This document shows, piece after piece, positions 1 through 13,800 of a stretch of DNA of 64,000 nt (within the stretch, counting starts at the first letter, position 1; every line of letters begins with the position of its first letter). The position numbers and the translations under genes were made by a program. Below the pieces are notes generated by a model. The model saw only the letters and a program-made list of their open reading frames with translations, did not search any database and was not told the DNA's origin. Where the stretch lies: the NCBI GenBank assembly GCA_946894095.1, contig OX335665.1:6396001-6460000 (forward strand). Direction: 5' to 3'. The DNA comes from Incurvaria masculella. Lineage: Eukaryota > Arthropoda > Insecta > Lepidoptera > Incurvariidae.

Positions 1-337
1 CATGGTATTAGCCCAACACACCACATGGGAACTAGGTGCCATGCCAGGACCTTCCTTATATTGCACGGCTACATTGAACTGGATGGAAAACACGGACAAT
101 TTTCATTGCCGCTTCGACCATCGTTCATCCATTGCGATGGTACCAACCCGGGCGGGATAAACCCTACCACCTAGTAAGTAAGGGAAGGGGACCTACAGTT
201 TAACGTGGAATCCGGAACCACGGCCAGCCTCTCTCAACGGTCGAATGGTCACCCATCCAAGACCAGAGCGGACCCAGCGTTGCTTAACTTCGGAGAGCGA
301 TCGCCGAAGTGTCGCGCCACTGGGCCACTGAGGCTGA
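1..337 (-). repeat. 5S-rRNA-derived SINE, copy 1 (cut by the window edge)
   Basis: On the minus strand this begins with a 5S-rRNA-like head. The stretch around 240-330 keeps the A-box-like 'AAGTTAAGCAACGCTGGG' and the C-box-like 'CTTGGATGGGTGACC', which belong to the internal Pol III promoter of animal 5S genes. An unrelated body follows, ending in the module that reads 'gccatccatgtcc' in better copies. Near-identical copies lie at 12951-13335 and 20060-20428, with decayed ones at 7981-8590 and 52825-53050. A dispersed family with a 5S head fits a SINE3-type element rather than a 5S gene. The 3' tail lies outside the window. Confidence 0.75.
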
Positions 338-1094
338 AGAAGGGGTGACCCATTTCTTAACTTTTCCTCAATATATCAAAGTAAAACTTAACAATATAAC
401 TTCAGATCATTATTTTGAAGCTTCACAGCAATTCAGATATTTTAAAAAAAAATTTTCAGTACATTTTATATGAAACAATTTTGGTCTCATCCGTCAATTG
501 ACTCTGTATGTCTTTACATTCTAAGCCAATGCCCTAGGTGGTGTACGGTTTATTTTTTATGAAAAACTGGTATAGTTCTTCCTGACGAAGTCTAGCGTTC
601 CTTGCTTCTGGTAAACACGTATATGCGTACGTGTCGAGGTGTGTGTAAGAACGAGCGAGCGAGATATGGTTAGCATTAAAACAATAATGATAAATGCTTT
701 GTCGCTCTTACTCACACTGTGACACGTATGCAAATAATTGTTTACCACAATTAAAGCCCGCTTGACTTCGTGAATTGCAAGAGCTATGTGGGGTGCTGTG
801 ATGACAAAGCAAAGCCCGCGTCACCTCGCAAAACCAGGCTCAGCGAGGCACAATACCAGCAGATTCGCGGACTAATGCGAGCTTGTTCAAATTACGTTCG
901 AAGACTCTCCATTAGTAATAGGCTATTTTATTATAGTATATTTATTTTATTTATAAAAAACTAGCAGCTTTTGCTGATTTTAATTCTTTAAGTTTATTTT
1001 GTCTTATGTGCTTGTCGAATCTGTTTTTATAACACTTTTTAGATTACCTCGTTTGTTAAACATGTTTTGTAAACATGCTCTAAACCTTAGGCAG
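338..1094. other. No recognised gene; AT-rich intron or flank
   Basis: This stretch probably belongs to an upstream Dymeclin intron. A more GC-rich patch at about 765-910 stays open in one frame for some 45 codons and is rich in Arg, Ser and Gln, but I recognise no domain and no convincing splice sites. A short inverted repeat around 1060-1125 (heptamers of 'aacatg' and 'tttagagcatg') is the only other structure. Confidence 0.4.
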
Positions 1095-1530
1095 GTTTAG
1101 AGCATGTTAAAAAAACATGTTCTGGAGTCACGCCGTCAAAGAGGGGACCTAATCGAAATTTACAAAATTCTCACCTTTTAGTACGACTGCCCAGAACTCA
1201 TTGAAATATTTGCACGCAACCAGAATGTTCATCTTCGAGGGCACAACATGAAACTGCAAGTCACGGCCTCTAGAACGAATACTCGCAAAAACTACATAAC
1301 CAACCGAGTAGTAGAGGCATGGAATAAACTTCCAGAAGATGTGATTAACGCTACGACCACCAACCAATTCAAAAATAGACTGGATAACCATGTCAAACAA
1401 AATCTAATGTAAAGTAAAATAACAAAAAAATTAAATTAAAAACCACTTAGCAACTAAATTAATTAAGTTAAACACTGGATTTAGACGCATCAGCATATGC
1501 TGCCTGTCTAAAACTTATAAATAAATAAAT
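1095..1530 (+). mobile_element. 5'-truncated CR1-like non-LTR element tail
   Basis: The plus strand encodes the C-terminal tail of a non-LTR reverse transcriptase: 'RRGDLIEIYKIL', 'LRGHNMKL', 'ITNRVVEAWNKLPE', then a stop. One internal stop shows decay. A short 3' UTR with the motif 'gcatcagcatatgctgcctgtct' and an AATA-rich tail follows. The same layout recurs at 6367-7128, 41040-41690, 57380-57645, 59930-60636 and 63305-63715. Confidence 0.75.
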
Positions 1531-1732
1531 ATAATAAAATGTTTGAAAAAACTCACGGGAGGAGACTTTCTCCAAAGTTTCGAGCTGATACTTTCGTTGT
1601 CGAGGAGGCAGTCACTGCCCGTACATAGCAGCCGTCCGCGGCAGCAGCTAGCTGGCATTCCCAGCACCAGTAGGTATGAGCCATCCATATCTAGTTACAT
1701 AAAAACATTTAAAAATACATGTTTCCATACAG

Positions 1733-1812
1733 AGCCGGTGTCAGCGACGCCACAGAAGAATGGCGCGGGTGCGGTCAACGACATTACACCGCCTCGGATA
1801 GAAATGAGCGCA
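1733..1812 (+). CDS. DYM: Dymeclin exon a
   Basis: The acceptor 'tttccatacag' and the strong donor 'GCA|GTAAGT' frame 26 codons ending 'PPRIEMSA'. Joined to the next exon this gives 'PRIEMSAIHRALC', which aligns without gaps to the human segment 'FQINFNSLYTALC'. The preceding residues are Ser/Thr/Pro-rich and poorly conserved in the family. An alternative AG two bases later (1733-1734) would shorten it to 1735. Confidence 0.72.
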
Positions 1813-4800
1813 GTAAGTTTACAAATGTCCCACACCACATTTGATGACCCTTTTGTATCTAGCAAGCATGGCATTGCACCATGTGAAGTGGTCAGATTTT
1901 TAAGCCTCAGTCAATTTGTGTGGAATTCAATGAGAGAACAGCTTTTTTGCGTCCATTTTTATGTATTGTTTATTCATCATCCACAGGCAGCACACTGCAC
2001 TCGGATTTGTCATATTTTATCATTAGCCAGTTCAGCATTTACTGCGAAGAAGAACTGGCAAGAAACTTCGCTTATTTTTTTTCAACCTCCACTTAGTTTA
2101 AGGTGGCCCAACCCGTTCAACTTCCCATACAAACGGGGAAAGAAGATCACGCCCATATTTCTTATCAGAGATCCCAAATTTTGCTCAAAAGAGCTTTATT
2201 TTATCGAACTAGATGTCTAATGACCGTTGGCATTGTAAAATTGTGTTTGGTTTCTAAGTTATAAGGTCCGAAAGTTCGAATTTTTCGCGCGTTTTATACA
2301 ATAACTTTGGTGGTTTATTACGCAATGATAAATTAAGAAAATCTTAAAAAGATTAGTCATCAGACATACCTTATTTAATCAAGATTTATAATCTATATGT
2401 TTTTTTTTAGATTTTTGACTACAGCGGTCGTAGTTTACTTTTAGCTATAAGTCGTTTTGAAATAAAAATTTTCGTAAATCTTACTAAATCATACACTATG
2501 CACATTATCTTTTTTATAGACATGTTGCATCTTCCTCATCACGGAGCCTGTCTTTTTCTTTGAAACAATGAAGGTCCCAGAGCGCAACAGCACGGTTTTG
2601 TACAGTGCCCGCGAATGAGTTAGTCCCGCCGGGTTGGGCCACCTTAAGTTTACAAATTTGTTTGCCACTGCTTACAGAAATACGGGTTATTGGTACCCGT
2701 TTATGTGAATACATTAAATTAATATTCATTCACAAAAATCTACCGTTCACGCCGTATGCAACAGTTCATGACAAATATCGGTTTATTTTGCAAAGTCATG
2801 TCCGTCATCTAACATGTCAATTGGTAGGATTGATTGTAAATGGCCTATTTGATTGTGTATGCCCAATGATGCCAGCTCGGAGGAGAGTTTGTTCTTCACC
2901 AATATAGATATAATGTTCTTTGTTAGTAGAAGTAAACTATCAACAACTGTAAACTCATGTTTGCATGGAATAAAAAAAATTACAAAATGAAAAAAAAAAA
3001 CTGCCAAAGTTTCTTGTCGGTTCTTCTTTGCCAGAAAAAGAAAAAATATTTATGACGAGTCCGAGTGTGTAATTTATGTCTAATGGACGAAATAAAGAAA
3101 CTGAAACTGAACTGAAACCTGAATCTCATGAAAGTCTCATGCCTGGCTGTTTCATTCATACGGCGCACACCATCAAAGTTTTAAGTGGTCAGTGGACGGG
3201 TGACCATCACGACATTCCTGACTGACATTGAAACGACCGCACCTGAATTCTGCAAACCGGCTTTAGTCATCTTGCATGGAGCTACATCGCCGCAATCAAC
3301 TTGAAGCCGAGCGAGGCTCTGCTGAGATAGATGACATAAACTGTATTCTACAGCCAGAGTTCAATTTTCAAATATTGTCATGAGTTTATAAATATTATTA
3401 ATGCAAGTAGCCAGTTCCGGAACAGTACCCTATGTTCCGAAATGCTTATATTGCAAAAATTGCAGAGATAGCGAATACAGTGAATACTTGTGTTTCGAAA
3501 TTATATCACTGCTCACAGCCACAATCGCACAATATCAAATCGGAACGAATTTGAGCAGACATATGTGGCAGAGCCTAACCTAACTATCTCAAAAATGCCT
3601 TTCAAGTCTCTAGAGTGTTTATTACAGGCCGAGAATTGTCTAACTAGACTAACAAACGGCGAAAAGCCTTCGTTTTTTAAGAATACAAGTGCACATGATC
3701 AGGGAACTAGACATAAACACTCTTAATGACAGCTCGATGGCAGCCATGTGCCAGCGTACACGGCGCACATGCTCACAACCGTGCGCGCTTTGTACGATCT
3801 GTGTGCGGTTGCGGTCTAGAGTCCTACCCTTATGTCAAAATTACGTTCACGGGAGTTAATTTTCGGAACGCAGTGATAGTGCGCCCTACATATTAAGTGA
3901 GTGTTCTTGCAGATCCACCGCGCGTTGTGTGCGACAGCGGCCTGCGAACATTCAACCCTGCTTCTGTACCTGATGTTGCACGCGTGCAAAGCCTACAGGA
4001 GATACGTTTGCACAGTCGCCGATCTCGAGAGTCTGGTACGCACAGTTACGTTACTTCCTACTTGTGTCGCCTATAAGCGTCTTGCACAACAACCGTGGCC
4101 TCGATCAGTCGCAAAAGAGTTTGTTTATTAATTCCTCTGCTTACTGGGTTGACTTTTGTCAAACAGAGCCGGTAGTCTCAGTTGTCACCTAAATTGGCGT
4201 TACGGCAAACCGATCGACTGACGTTTTCAAATGTATGGAGAAATTGAAGAGAGCGCGCAACGGGCGTTAAGCGAACTAACATTTGCGAGTCCGAGCTTGA
4301 TTTGACAGCTTACTCAACGTTGCCGTAAATACGTCCACTCCGCATTTTCATACAAATCGGAAGTCCGTGTTTGACTTTGACGGTTTGAAGAAGTAAAACC
4401 ACAGAATATCTAGTAAAAACTTTTATGAAGTTTGGAGAAAACGCCAGTCGATCGGTTTGCTGTAAACGCCAATTTAGGTGAGAACTCAGACTGCCCACTC
4501 AGTAGTTGTGAGCCGAAATACTTAAAATAGTCTCAAATAAAAAATACACATAAATACATTTAGAAATAGTTAATAGTTAGGCAATCAACGAGTAAGAGTT
4601 CAGTGGCGTTGTTGCTCTGAGTGGTTAGTTGAAAAAAATTATCGTAAATGGGGGAAAACTAAAATGTAACTGTAACTGATTGAAAAACATCATTGAAGAA
4701 GCGGAAAAAGAGCAAAAGAGATACCACGAAAACTCCTACTTGATTGTAAATACGAGTTAAGTGATCCGAAGACTCTCATATTGACAGATAGTCCCCGTGC

Positions 4801-7800
4801 TGCGCTGCCTGTATGCAGCACCTGACAGCAACTCCCACCACATCTACATGGCCCTCATCATCGTGCTCATCCTGAGCGAAGACGACTCGCTCATCAAGTC
4901 CGTTCATCAGATTGTGAGTTGCCCAGTTAACAATAAAACCTTTTTAATCTATTCAAACAGTAGAGCGGTGGCTTGCTCCAGTTCATCCCATGTTGCCATG
5001 TTTTATTTTGATATTGCATTCTTAATGATGGTCCAAATATATTTCCTAGCTATCTACTAGAAAAATATGGTCGGTCTCATGTGGTGCCGTGACCAGGATT
5101 TGATTTGACCCAATGTATTTTTTTACTACAGCCTCTTACAATGTGATGTTATTGAGAACTTATTTAAACATGATAAAACATTGACACCTGATTTCATTAC
5201 TAACTGTAATAAACTCCAATGTCAAATCAAATGTTGAATCTAGTGGCGAGTCCAATTGCAAACTTAAATGTTAATGTTACCTAACTACAATCACCGTCAG
5301 CTTATCTGTCATTTATATGTATCTAATGACAACATAATTACAGTTGCCACTATGAGAAAAAAAATCTATATGGTTAGCATTTTATATTTCTGGTCAAGCT
5401 TAACTCTACTGAAAAAGTAATAATACTCCACAGAGGATAAAGAACCTCGCCTGGTACACGGAGCGTTCACTGTCGGAGATCTCTCTGGGTGGGCTCATGG
5501 TGTTGGTGATACTCCGCACAGTGCAGTACAACATTCTCCGTGTTCGAGACAAGTATCTACACACCAACTGTCTTGCGGCGCTAGCCAATATGAGCGGTGA
5601 GTTTATTTATATCCTCTGAGGAAAAATAATGTCGCGTGGCCTTATGCTGGTGATACTCCACACGATGCAAACAGTATCGCTAGCTGTTATGAGCGGTAAG
5701 TATATTTTATCTCCGCTGGCAATAAAAAAACTTTTCAAAACATATCTCTCTCCCTCGTACCTTCGAAATCGGTTGTCATATCTTTGCTCACATGGTCTCC
5801 CACTTAGATCGACCGGCTCTTCGGTACTGGCCATTCCCTCGCACACATCCTCCACGTATTCAGACTCCTTTACAGTGCACGCTGCGAAACCTCCCCATTT
5901 ACGAAATTCCCCATCTATTAATGTTTTTAAAAAAGATCTTTAAGCTTACTTTCTGTCTTTATGATTTCTTTAATTTTCTCCCTCATACTTCTTTAAGTTT
6001 GTCAGAATTTATTTTTATTTTTTATTTCTTTTGCCAATATATTTTTTTTCCTTTTAATTATATTGTATTAAGTATCATATTTTTTCTTTGTTTTTATAAT
6101 ATATATATATGTAGTATTTACTATTTATTTATTGATATCTATGTAGTTATATTTATGTACAGTTATATAGGTTATATATTTATGTTTAAGTATAGTGTGT
6201 ATTTGCTGTATATTGTCTAGGAATTATGTTTCCTCTAAAGCTATTTCTCCATAGTTACTACTCGCACTACTGTTCACGATACCCAAAGGTAGACTGGTAG
6301 AAAATGCCTCCGGCATTAAGTTGTACCTTTTGCCCGAGTTTTTTTTGAGTGCAATAAACTAAACAGCAAAGAGACCTAGGAGTCCTTGTAAATCATGATC
6401 TAAAGTGGGAGCCTCATATTGCACAGATAATAAAGAGAGCTAACTCCATGACCTATCTCATCAAGAAGTCCTTTCGCCACCTCACTCCTGAAGTTACACT
6501 CAAAATTTACAAGTCGTATGTACGACCTCTCCTGGAGTACGCCTTTCAAGTCTGGCAACCCTACTTCATCAAAGATATCACTCTACTTGAAAATGTACAA
6601 CGAAAGTTTACAAAAATCCCTTGGCAGCTAAAAACCTTACCCTATGAAGAAAGATTGAAGGCCCTCAAACTACCAACCCTGCACCAAAGACGGATGCGAG
6701 GCGATTTAATAGAAGTGTACAAAATGCTTACTGAGAAATACAACTGTGAAGCAATGAAGGAAATGTTCACACTCAATCATAACACTCACCTCCGCGGCCA
6801 CACTCTAAAACTGAATAAAACAGAACACAAAACCAACACACGGAAGCACTTCATAACCAACAGAGTGGTTGACGATTGGAACCAACTTCCAGAGAACATT
6901 ATAAGTGCAAACAACACTAATCAATTTAAGAATCGTTTGGACGCTTATCTAAATAAATACATTTTTAAAATAAGCAACTAAGTGAACTGAAACCGATTAA
7001 GTAAAAAAAAAAATTTTTGTTAGTATATCAATGAACTATGTACTCGATTTAGACACATCAGCCTAGGCTGCCTGTCTAATATAAAATAAATAAATAAATA
7101 AATAAAACTTATATAAATAAATAAATAAATCTCTGAGTGGGTTTATGGTGCTGGTGCGGAACAACATTCTTCCGCCAAGATCCTCCCTGCTGAAATCCAC
7201 ACAGTATCCACACCTTACCTGGGCTGGGCAGCGGGAATCAGTCAGTTGTGTCTGTTTACAACCTTACACTCCCTCTTTTCCTAAGATTAAATGACTTTTG
7301 CGTTGACTTCACCTGATCTATGCTCTTGGTATCGAACTCACGGTCTCCGAGGTACTGCAGTTTTGGCATGTATGTTTAAGTTGGGTTGGTCGTTTTGGAA
7401 AATAGGAGACAGCGGGTTTCATACTATGCTAGGTGGCACATTTTCTAAATTTTTTTAATTTCAAGTTTGTAAATTTTTGACATTTCTAAGTCTTAGTGTC
7501 CCAAAGAAGAAAAATAATAATACAACTAAACATTTTGACTGATTGCAGGTGAATTTAGGAACCTCCACCCGTATGTGGCGCAGCGGCTCGTGTCACTATT
7601 CGAGATACTCTCCAAGCGGAAGAGCAGACTCGAGGAAATGGCGGAATGTAAGACCTTTGAATATAATCTAGCTGGTTTGGTCAACACGATGGTTAAATTG
7701 AACCCACACATCATATCTTTGTGTGCCCTCTAAAATTGCCATACAATTCAGCCGCCAACTGGACTGACTCCCGAAGTGAACTATCATAGAACATCTTGTC

Positions 7801-10800
7801 TCTTTACTCTAGTTAGACTAAGCTTTCAAATACAGGGCTTAGTTTCCCAACAGTCAAACATAAAAGGTGGATTACCATATGTTTGTTATATGCGCACAAC
7901 AATTTTATCATGTAAGGCTCAGTGTTGCAAGGTAATTTGTGATGATGTGTGTTTGGAACTTTACAGTTAACTGTAATGGACTGCCAGGTGCCATGCCAGG
8001 GACTTTCTTATATTGCACAGCTACATTATACTCAATTAAAAATGCTGAAAATGTTTATAGCCGCTGACTATTTTTGATATAATGCGATGGTGGGTATTAC
8101 CCGACTAGATTAACATAGGAGGTGACCTAAAGTTTTATGTGGAATCCGAGCCATTGCCAGCTCAACGGTCGAAAACACTCACCCATCGAAAAACTAACCA
8201 CTTTCAGAGTTCCCTAACTTTGATTAATGAACGTCTAGGAGACGCACTACTGGGCTACAGATGCTGATCGCTATGGAACGAAATTCATAAATTTCCTCAA
8301 AATCATTTTCCTTATGCAACCTGACATGGATGGCTAATACCACACAACTACCGTCATGATATTAGCCCAATACACCACATTTCCCAAGGAATTAGTGCCA
8401 TGCAGGACCTTTACTTTATAAGCATGGCTACACTGAACTGGATGGAAAACACGGAAAATTATCAATAGCCGCGTCACCCATAGTTTCATGCAATGCGGTG
8501 TTACCAGCCCGGGCGGGTTACCCCTAGTAGGGGAAGGGGACCTACAGTTTTACATGGGTTCCGAACCATTGAAGGGTTTGCATTCGTATTGAAACTTCCA
8601 CTTATCCAGCTCGGAAAGAGAAAGAAAGTGGTGCATGACCGGGGCAAGTTTTTAATCCATAATCTCTCGCATTAAAGGTATTTCCCTACCCCAAGAGCTG
8701 AAATGATTTAAGTTAACACTTATATTAAAAGCCTTTGTGTAACAGACTTTGTGTGTTATCTCTAAAGCAATGTTAATATTTACGTTTTGGTTGCAGCGAG
8801 TATGGACCAACTGGTAGACGTGCACGGTGTCGACGTGTCAAAGCTCTGCGGCGAAGACAAGCAGGAAACTATCGTGAGTTCCATTTCAGGCCTCAAATCT
8901 CATCAAACGAGTCTCTAAGTCAACAATGTAAACGAACTGCCTTACACTCAGGCCATATCTCTGAGTGTCTAATGCAATTTCAAAGACAGTTCTCGGGTCT
9001 TGAGACAATAATCAAGTCTTCCGACTGATAAATTTGACATAAAATATATACACCGTGTCCGGAATAAGGTTCCGAATACTTAAACCTAAGAAAGGTCTAA
9101 ACATTGTAAACAACTTTTCCGAAGAAACTATATTAATATACCTAATAGTTTCCGAGAAAAAAAATAATTAAACTTTATGAAAAAGCGGAATTTCTCCAGT
9201 GTGAAAAAGCACCATAAAGATAGCGGGGCGGCGGCGGGGAGCGGAAGGGCGGCGGGGTGCGTTCCCCAGCTGTCTTGCTCGCTTTGTAGGTAGTATTCCG
9301 AAGCGGCGGCGGCGCAGCTTCAAAGGCGGTGTATCTTTGAGACAAAATGCCTACTCGCACCAATTTGCAACGCAGTCAGTGTTTGCGTGGCCTTGTAACT
9401 GTGCGGTCGAAAGTGTGTCAAGGTCGCGTATTCGCTATGAACGCGAACGTTTTTACTGCTCGGGAATATGGAGACATGTTATTGGCGTATGGGGAGTGTC
9501 ACGGGAATGCCTTGGCTGCATTACGTTTGTACCGTAATCGGTTTCCGAACAGGCGTCATCCTGCTGACTCAAGAACAATAACCGCTGCTTTTCAGCGCAT
9601 TATTGATAACCGACCCGTAGCACCAACTATGCGAGAAGGTGTGTTAAACCCCCGCGCTCAAGAAGTGATAGATTATTTTCGCCTACATCCTAGGACGAGT
9701 TCAAGAAAAGCCGCACGAGTGTTAAACATGTCGAAATCAACAATTCATAGTGTGTTAAAACGTGATAAACAGCATCCCTATTTAATCAGAAGAACACACG
9801 CACTGCTGCCAGCTGATCACGTTCGGAGAGTTAACTTTTGCCAATGGCTTTAACTCCAGCAGCAACGCCAACCAATGTTTGTGGAATCTGCGTTGTGGAC
9901 GGACGTTTACGAACAGCATGTTTACGAACAATGGAATGTGGTGGCAGATCGAGCGGCGCTTGGGCTTAGAAGGGGCCGCTGCCGCCCTCTCCTAATATAA
10001 ACGTAAGTACCTAAGGTACATAATCTACCTACTATCTTAGGTATTGTGGTAATGTGATGCGCGATGCAACAAATTAAACCGATGCGCGGTGAAGATGGCG
10101 CAGCGCGCTCGCAGTAGTTATTAGGGCGCAAGTATACTGATAAATAATATTTTTAATAAATTTTTTTAACTTACTACTTTCGAACTTTCTTTGTTATGAC
10201 GGGCTTACGAATAGGATATATGACCTGCCTTTTTAGTATTCGTAACCTTATACCGGACACGGTGTATAAGTAATGTCAAATTTTGCAATTTTCTTAAATG
10301 ATTTTCTCAATGCTTTTCTGGATAATCCATGTAGGAAATGACCCAAGATCTTTTTGGTTCGCACCAGTAGCCCTTCTAGTTCACTATGTACTTTATCAGT
10401 TAGAGCCCTATAGCTAGCCATCACATCAGCGAGCTTTAGGTAATGTACTACTCCTGGAGGAGGGTTTGCGGATCCTGCTGAAGAAGGGATGAACACCAGC
10501 GAGCTTTAGGTAATGAATGTACTACTCCTGGAGGAGGGTTTGCGGATCCTGCTGAAGTAGGGATGGACACACGCGAGCTTTAGGTAATGAATGTACTACT
10601 CCTGGAGGAGGGTTTGCGGATCCTGCTGAAGTAGGGATGGACACCAGCGAGCTTTAGGTAATGAATGTACTACTCCGGGAGGAGGGTTTGCGGATCCTGC
10701 TGACGTAGGGATGGACACCAGCGAGCTTTAGGTAATGAATGTACTACTCCTGGAGGAGGGTTTGCGGATCCTGCTGAAGTAGGGATGTACACCAGCGAGC

Positions 10801-13800
10801 TTTAGGTAATGAATGTACTACTCCGGGAGGAGGGTTTGCGGATCCTGCTGACGTAGGGATGGACACAAGCGAGCTTTAGGTAATGAATGTACTACTCCTG
10901 GAGGAGGGTTTGCGGATCCTGCTGAAGTAGGGATGGACACCAGCGAGCTTTAGGTAATGAATGTACTACTCCTGGAGGAGGGTTTGCGGATCCTGCTGAA
11001 GTAGGGATGGACACCAGCGAGCTTTAGGTAATGAATGTACTACTCCTGGAGGAGGGTTTGCGGATCCTGCTGAAGTAGGGATGGACACCAGCGAGCTTTA
11101 GGTAATGAATGTACTACTCCTGGAGGATGGTTTGCGGATCCTGCTGAAGTAGGGATGGACACCAGCGAGCTTTAGGTAATGAATGTACTACTCCTGGAGG
11201 AGGGTTTGCGGATCCTGCTGAAGTAGGGATGGACACCAGTGAGCTTTAGGTAATGAATGTACTACTCCTGGAGGAGGGTTTGCGGATCCTGCTGAAGTAG
11301 GAATGGAATAGCCTAGACCTAGTATACACGCTGCTCTACAGGAGACAGTACAAACTCGCAAATCCGCAACGCAGATGAAGCGTTAAATAAATGTATGTAG
11401 GTATAATCTTAAACACTGTGTTAGTAGGAAACATTCAGAAATACAGCCGGTGGCGAAATTGGTAGACGCAATACCCGCGAATGGTATGTTTTGCTGGTTC
11501 GGGTCCAGCCTTGCAGTATATTCGTAAAGTAGTTCTTTTTACTGGGCTCTTTCTTCAATTAATGTATCCTTGCTTCACGGTCGATTATACTAATGTGTCC
11601 TTGATTCGCGCTCGATTATACATACATACATGTCATATTCCATTAATTACCTAGTTTGCAGGATGGCTGTATGGCAAGATCCTTTGCCTATCCCCCTTAC
11701 AAAAACGTCAAAGAACAAAGTTGGCTTTTGGCATTGGTCTGTCAGTGTGTAACAGATCGATTCGGAATTGGCTGCTAGGTTGAGCTAGCAAAGTTCCGAG
11801 ATTGTATTTTTTATGTAACTGGACATGGAACGCTAATACCGAACTGACCGTCAGATGTACAGGGATCTTTCTTTAATTAATGTGTCCTTGATTCACGCTC
11901 GATTATACATACATACATGTCATATTCCTTTAAGTAATGAATGAATGAATGAATAATGAATAAATTCTTTATTGTGCATAACAAAAATACAATTTCAGAG
12001 AAAACATACAGCAAAACAACAATACTGCACAAAGGCGGACTTATCACTAAGAGTGATTTCTTCCAGTCAACCCTTGGGGTGATGAGGAAAGGCAATAGAA
12101 ATATCTGTAGGTAGGTGACACACCAGAATTTGAAAAGAAAAAAAAATTAACTCCATAAACATACATATACCATAATATATACATATTTATACATATAATT
12201 GAATATACTAATATATATGATACAATACACTAATACATATTATTATATCCACAAACCAGGGAAAAAAAACCTATAGTAACTATTACCATTGATTCTAAAA
12301 TCAGTACTATTAGAAGGACAATAAAATTAAATATATATATACAGTGAGAACATATTATCATCTTTACATTTCATTTAAGTAAAACTCCTTGACTTTAAGT
12401 TTGAAAGAGCTGATAGTTTGACAGGAGCGGACTGTGATGGGCAACGAGTTCCACAGACGTGCGGCATGAACAGTAAAGGAGTTAGAGAAAAAACACGTCG
12501 TATGGCGAGGAATCGCAAGGATACTGTCATTGCTAGATCGCAAAGGGAGACCGTGTGAAGAGAGGTTCATAAGTAAGTAAGCGACGTACATGCTTAGTAC
12601 GTAGAAGTATATTTACTTAAGTAATTAATGTCTGCAGGTGGAGAGTATATGCGTCCTGGAGGAGGTGCTGCGGATGCTGCTGGAGATCCTCAACTCGTGC
12701 CTGTCGAACCAGCTGCAGAGCAACTTGGACCTGGTGTACGCGCTGCTCTACAAGCGGCAGCTGTTCGCTCAGTGCGCGCACGACGTGCAGTTTCAGGACA
12801 TCGTGCAAAATATTGAAATGGTGAGCGAATTCAAATTGCTTTCCCTTTCAGATTTTAATAACTGTATTTAGCAACAAATATGAGATGTTCCTTGTTTCGG
12901 AACCCCTGCTAGGTGGCAGGTTTAAGTCTGCCCGTGTTGATACTAGTTGATACTTTTTTTTTTTATGTGACTGGACATGGATGGCTAATACCACACCTTC
13001 CGTCATGGTATTAGCCCAACACACCACATGGGAACTAGGTGCCATGCCGGGACCTTCCTTATATTGCACGGCTACATTGAACTGGATGGAAAACACGGAC
13101 AATTTTCATTGCCGCTTCGACCATCGTTCATCCAATGCGATGGTACCAACCCGGGCGGGATAAACCCTACCACCTAGTAAGTAAGGAAGGGGACCTACAG
13201 TTTAACGTGGAATCCGAACCACGGCCAGCCTCTCTCAACGGTCGAATGGTCACCCATCCAAGACCAGACCGGACCCAGCGTTGCTTAACTTCGGAGAGCG
13301 ATCGCCGAAGTGTCGCGCCACTGGGCCAATGATGCTGATACTGTAAAGGAGACAATGTAAAGTTGTTGTTTTCCATGCAGTTCAATGCTGCGCTTACATA
13401 GACAAGATCCTGCCATGGGACTTAATTACTTTGGAAATGCGTATTAGACTAATATGATGGTGGGTGTGGTATTAGCCATCTGTGTCCAGTCGCGTAAAAA
13501 AAAATACATTATTGTCTGCGTTAACTCGATTAACAATGCAGGCGCCCCAAAACGCCGGCGCGTCGGAAGGAAACCTAGGTTAGGGTTAGGCTAGTACTAG
13601 GGCTTCTTACTACTCTCGACGTTCGCTGGTTAGCGTCGCGTCGTCTGGCTGTGGAGTCTACACGGCCCGCATTGCCTAGTTGAAATGCAAGAACAGGGCA
13701 CCAATGTCGATGATTGCCATTTAAAATTCACACCACACGACCTCGTGATGACTTACAAAGCAATGTGTCTGAAATGTCACCAAGGCGTTGCCATCTGCGA

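Larger units (their letters stand above)
1813..3912. other. Dymeclin intron filled with repeats
   Basis: It holds a TTAA-flanked MITE at 2102-2643 and, at 3405-3880, a dispersed repeat also present in both arms of the large palindrome. The parts between (1813-2097, 2648-3404) show no gene or conserved motif. The ORF at 1543-2220 crosses a MITE boundary and is not a gene. Confidence 0.6.

Noticed and set aside
240..330. 5S rRNA gene
   Set aside because: Only the promoter-bearing half is similar, it is fused to a non-ribosomal body, and the same fusion is dispersed at several sites.
770..964. Possible exon with 'ASPRKTRLSEAQYQQIRGLM'
   Set aside because: Codon-like composition is suggestive, but it matches no dymeclin segment I know and has no clear splice borders.
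1543..2220. 225-codon plus-strand ORF
   Set aside because: It crosses a Dymeclin exon in the exon's own frame and then runs into a MITE; only the part 1733-1812 is real coding sequence.
10430..11310. CRISPR array
   Set aside because: Units are identical along their whole length with no unique spacers, in an intron of an animal gene; it is a minisatellite.
11446..11520. Functional tRNA-Leu gene
   Set aside because: The anticodon loop lacks U33, no matching 3' acceptor strand follows, and a second copy continues into the same SINE body.
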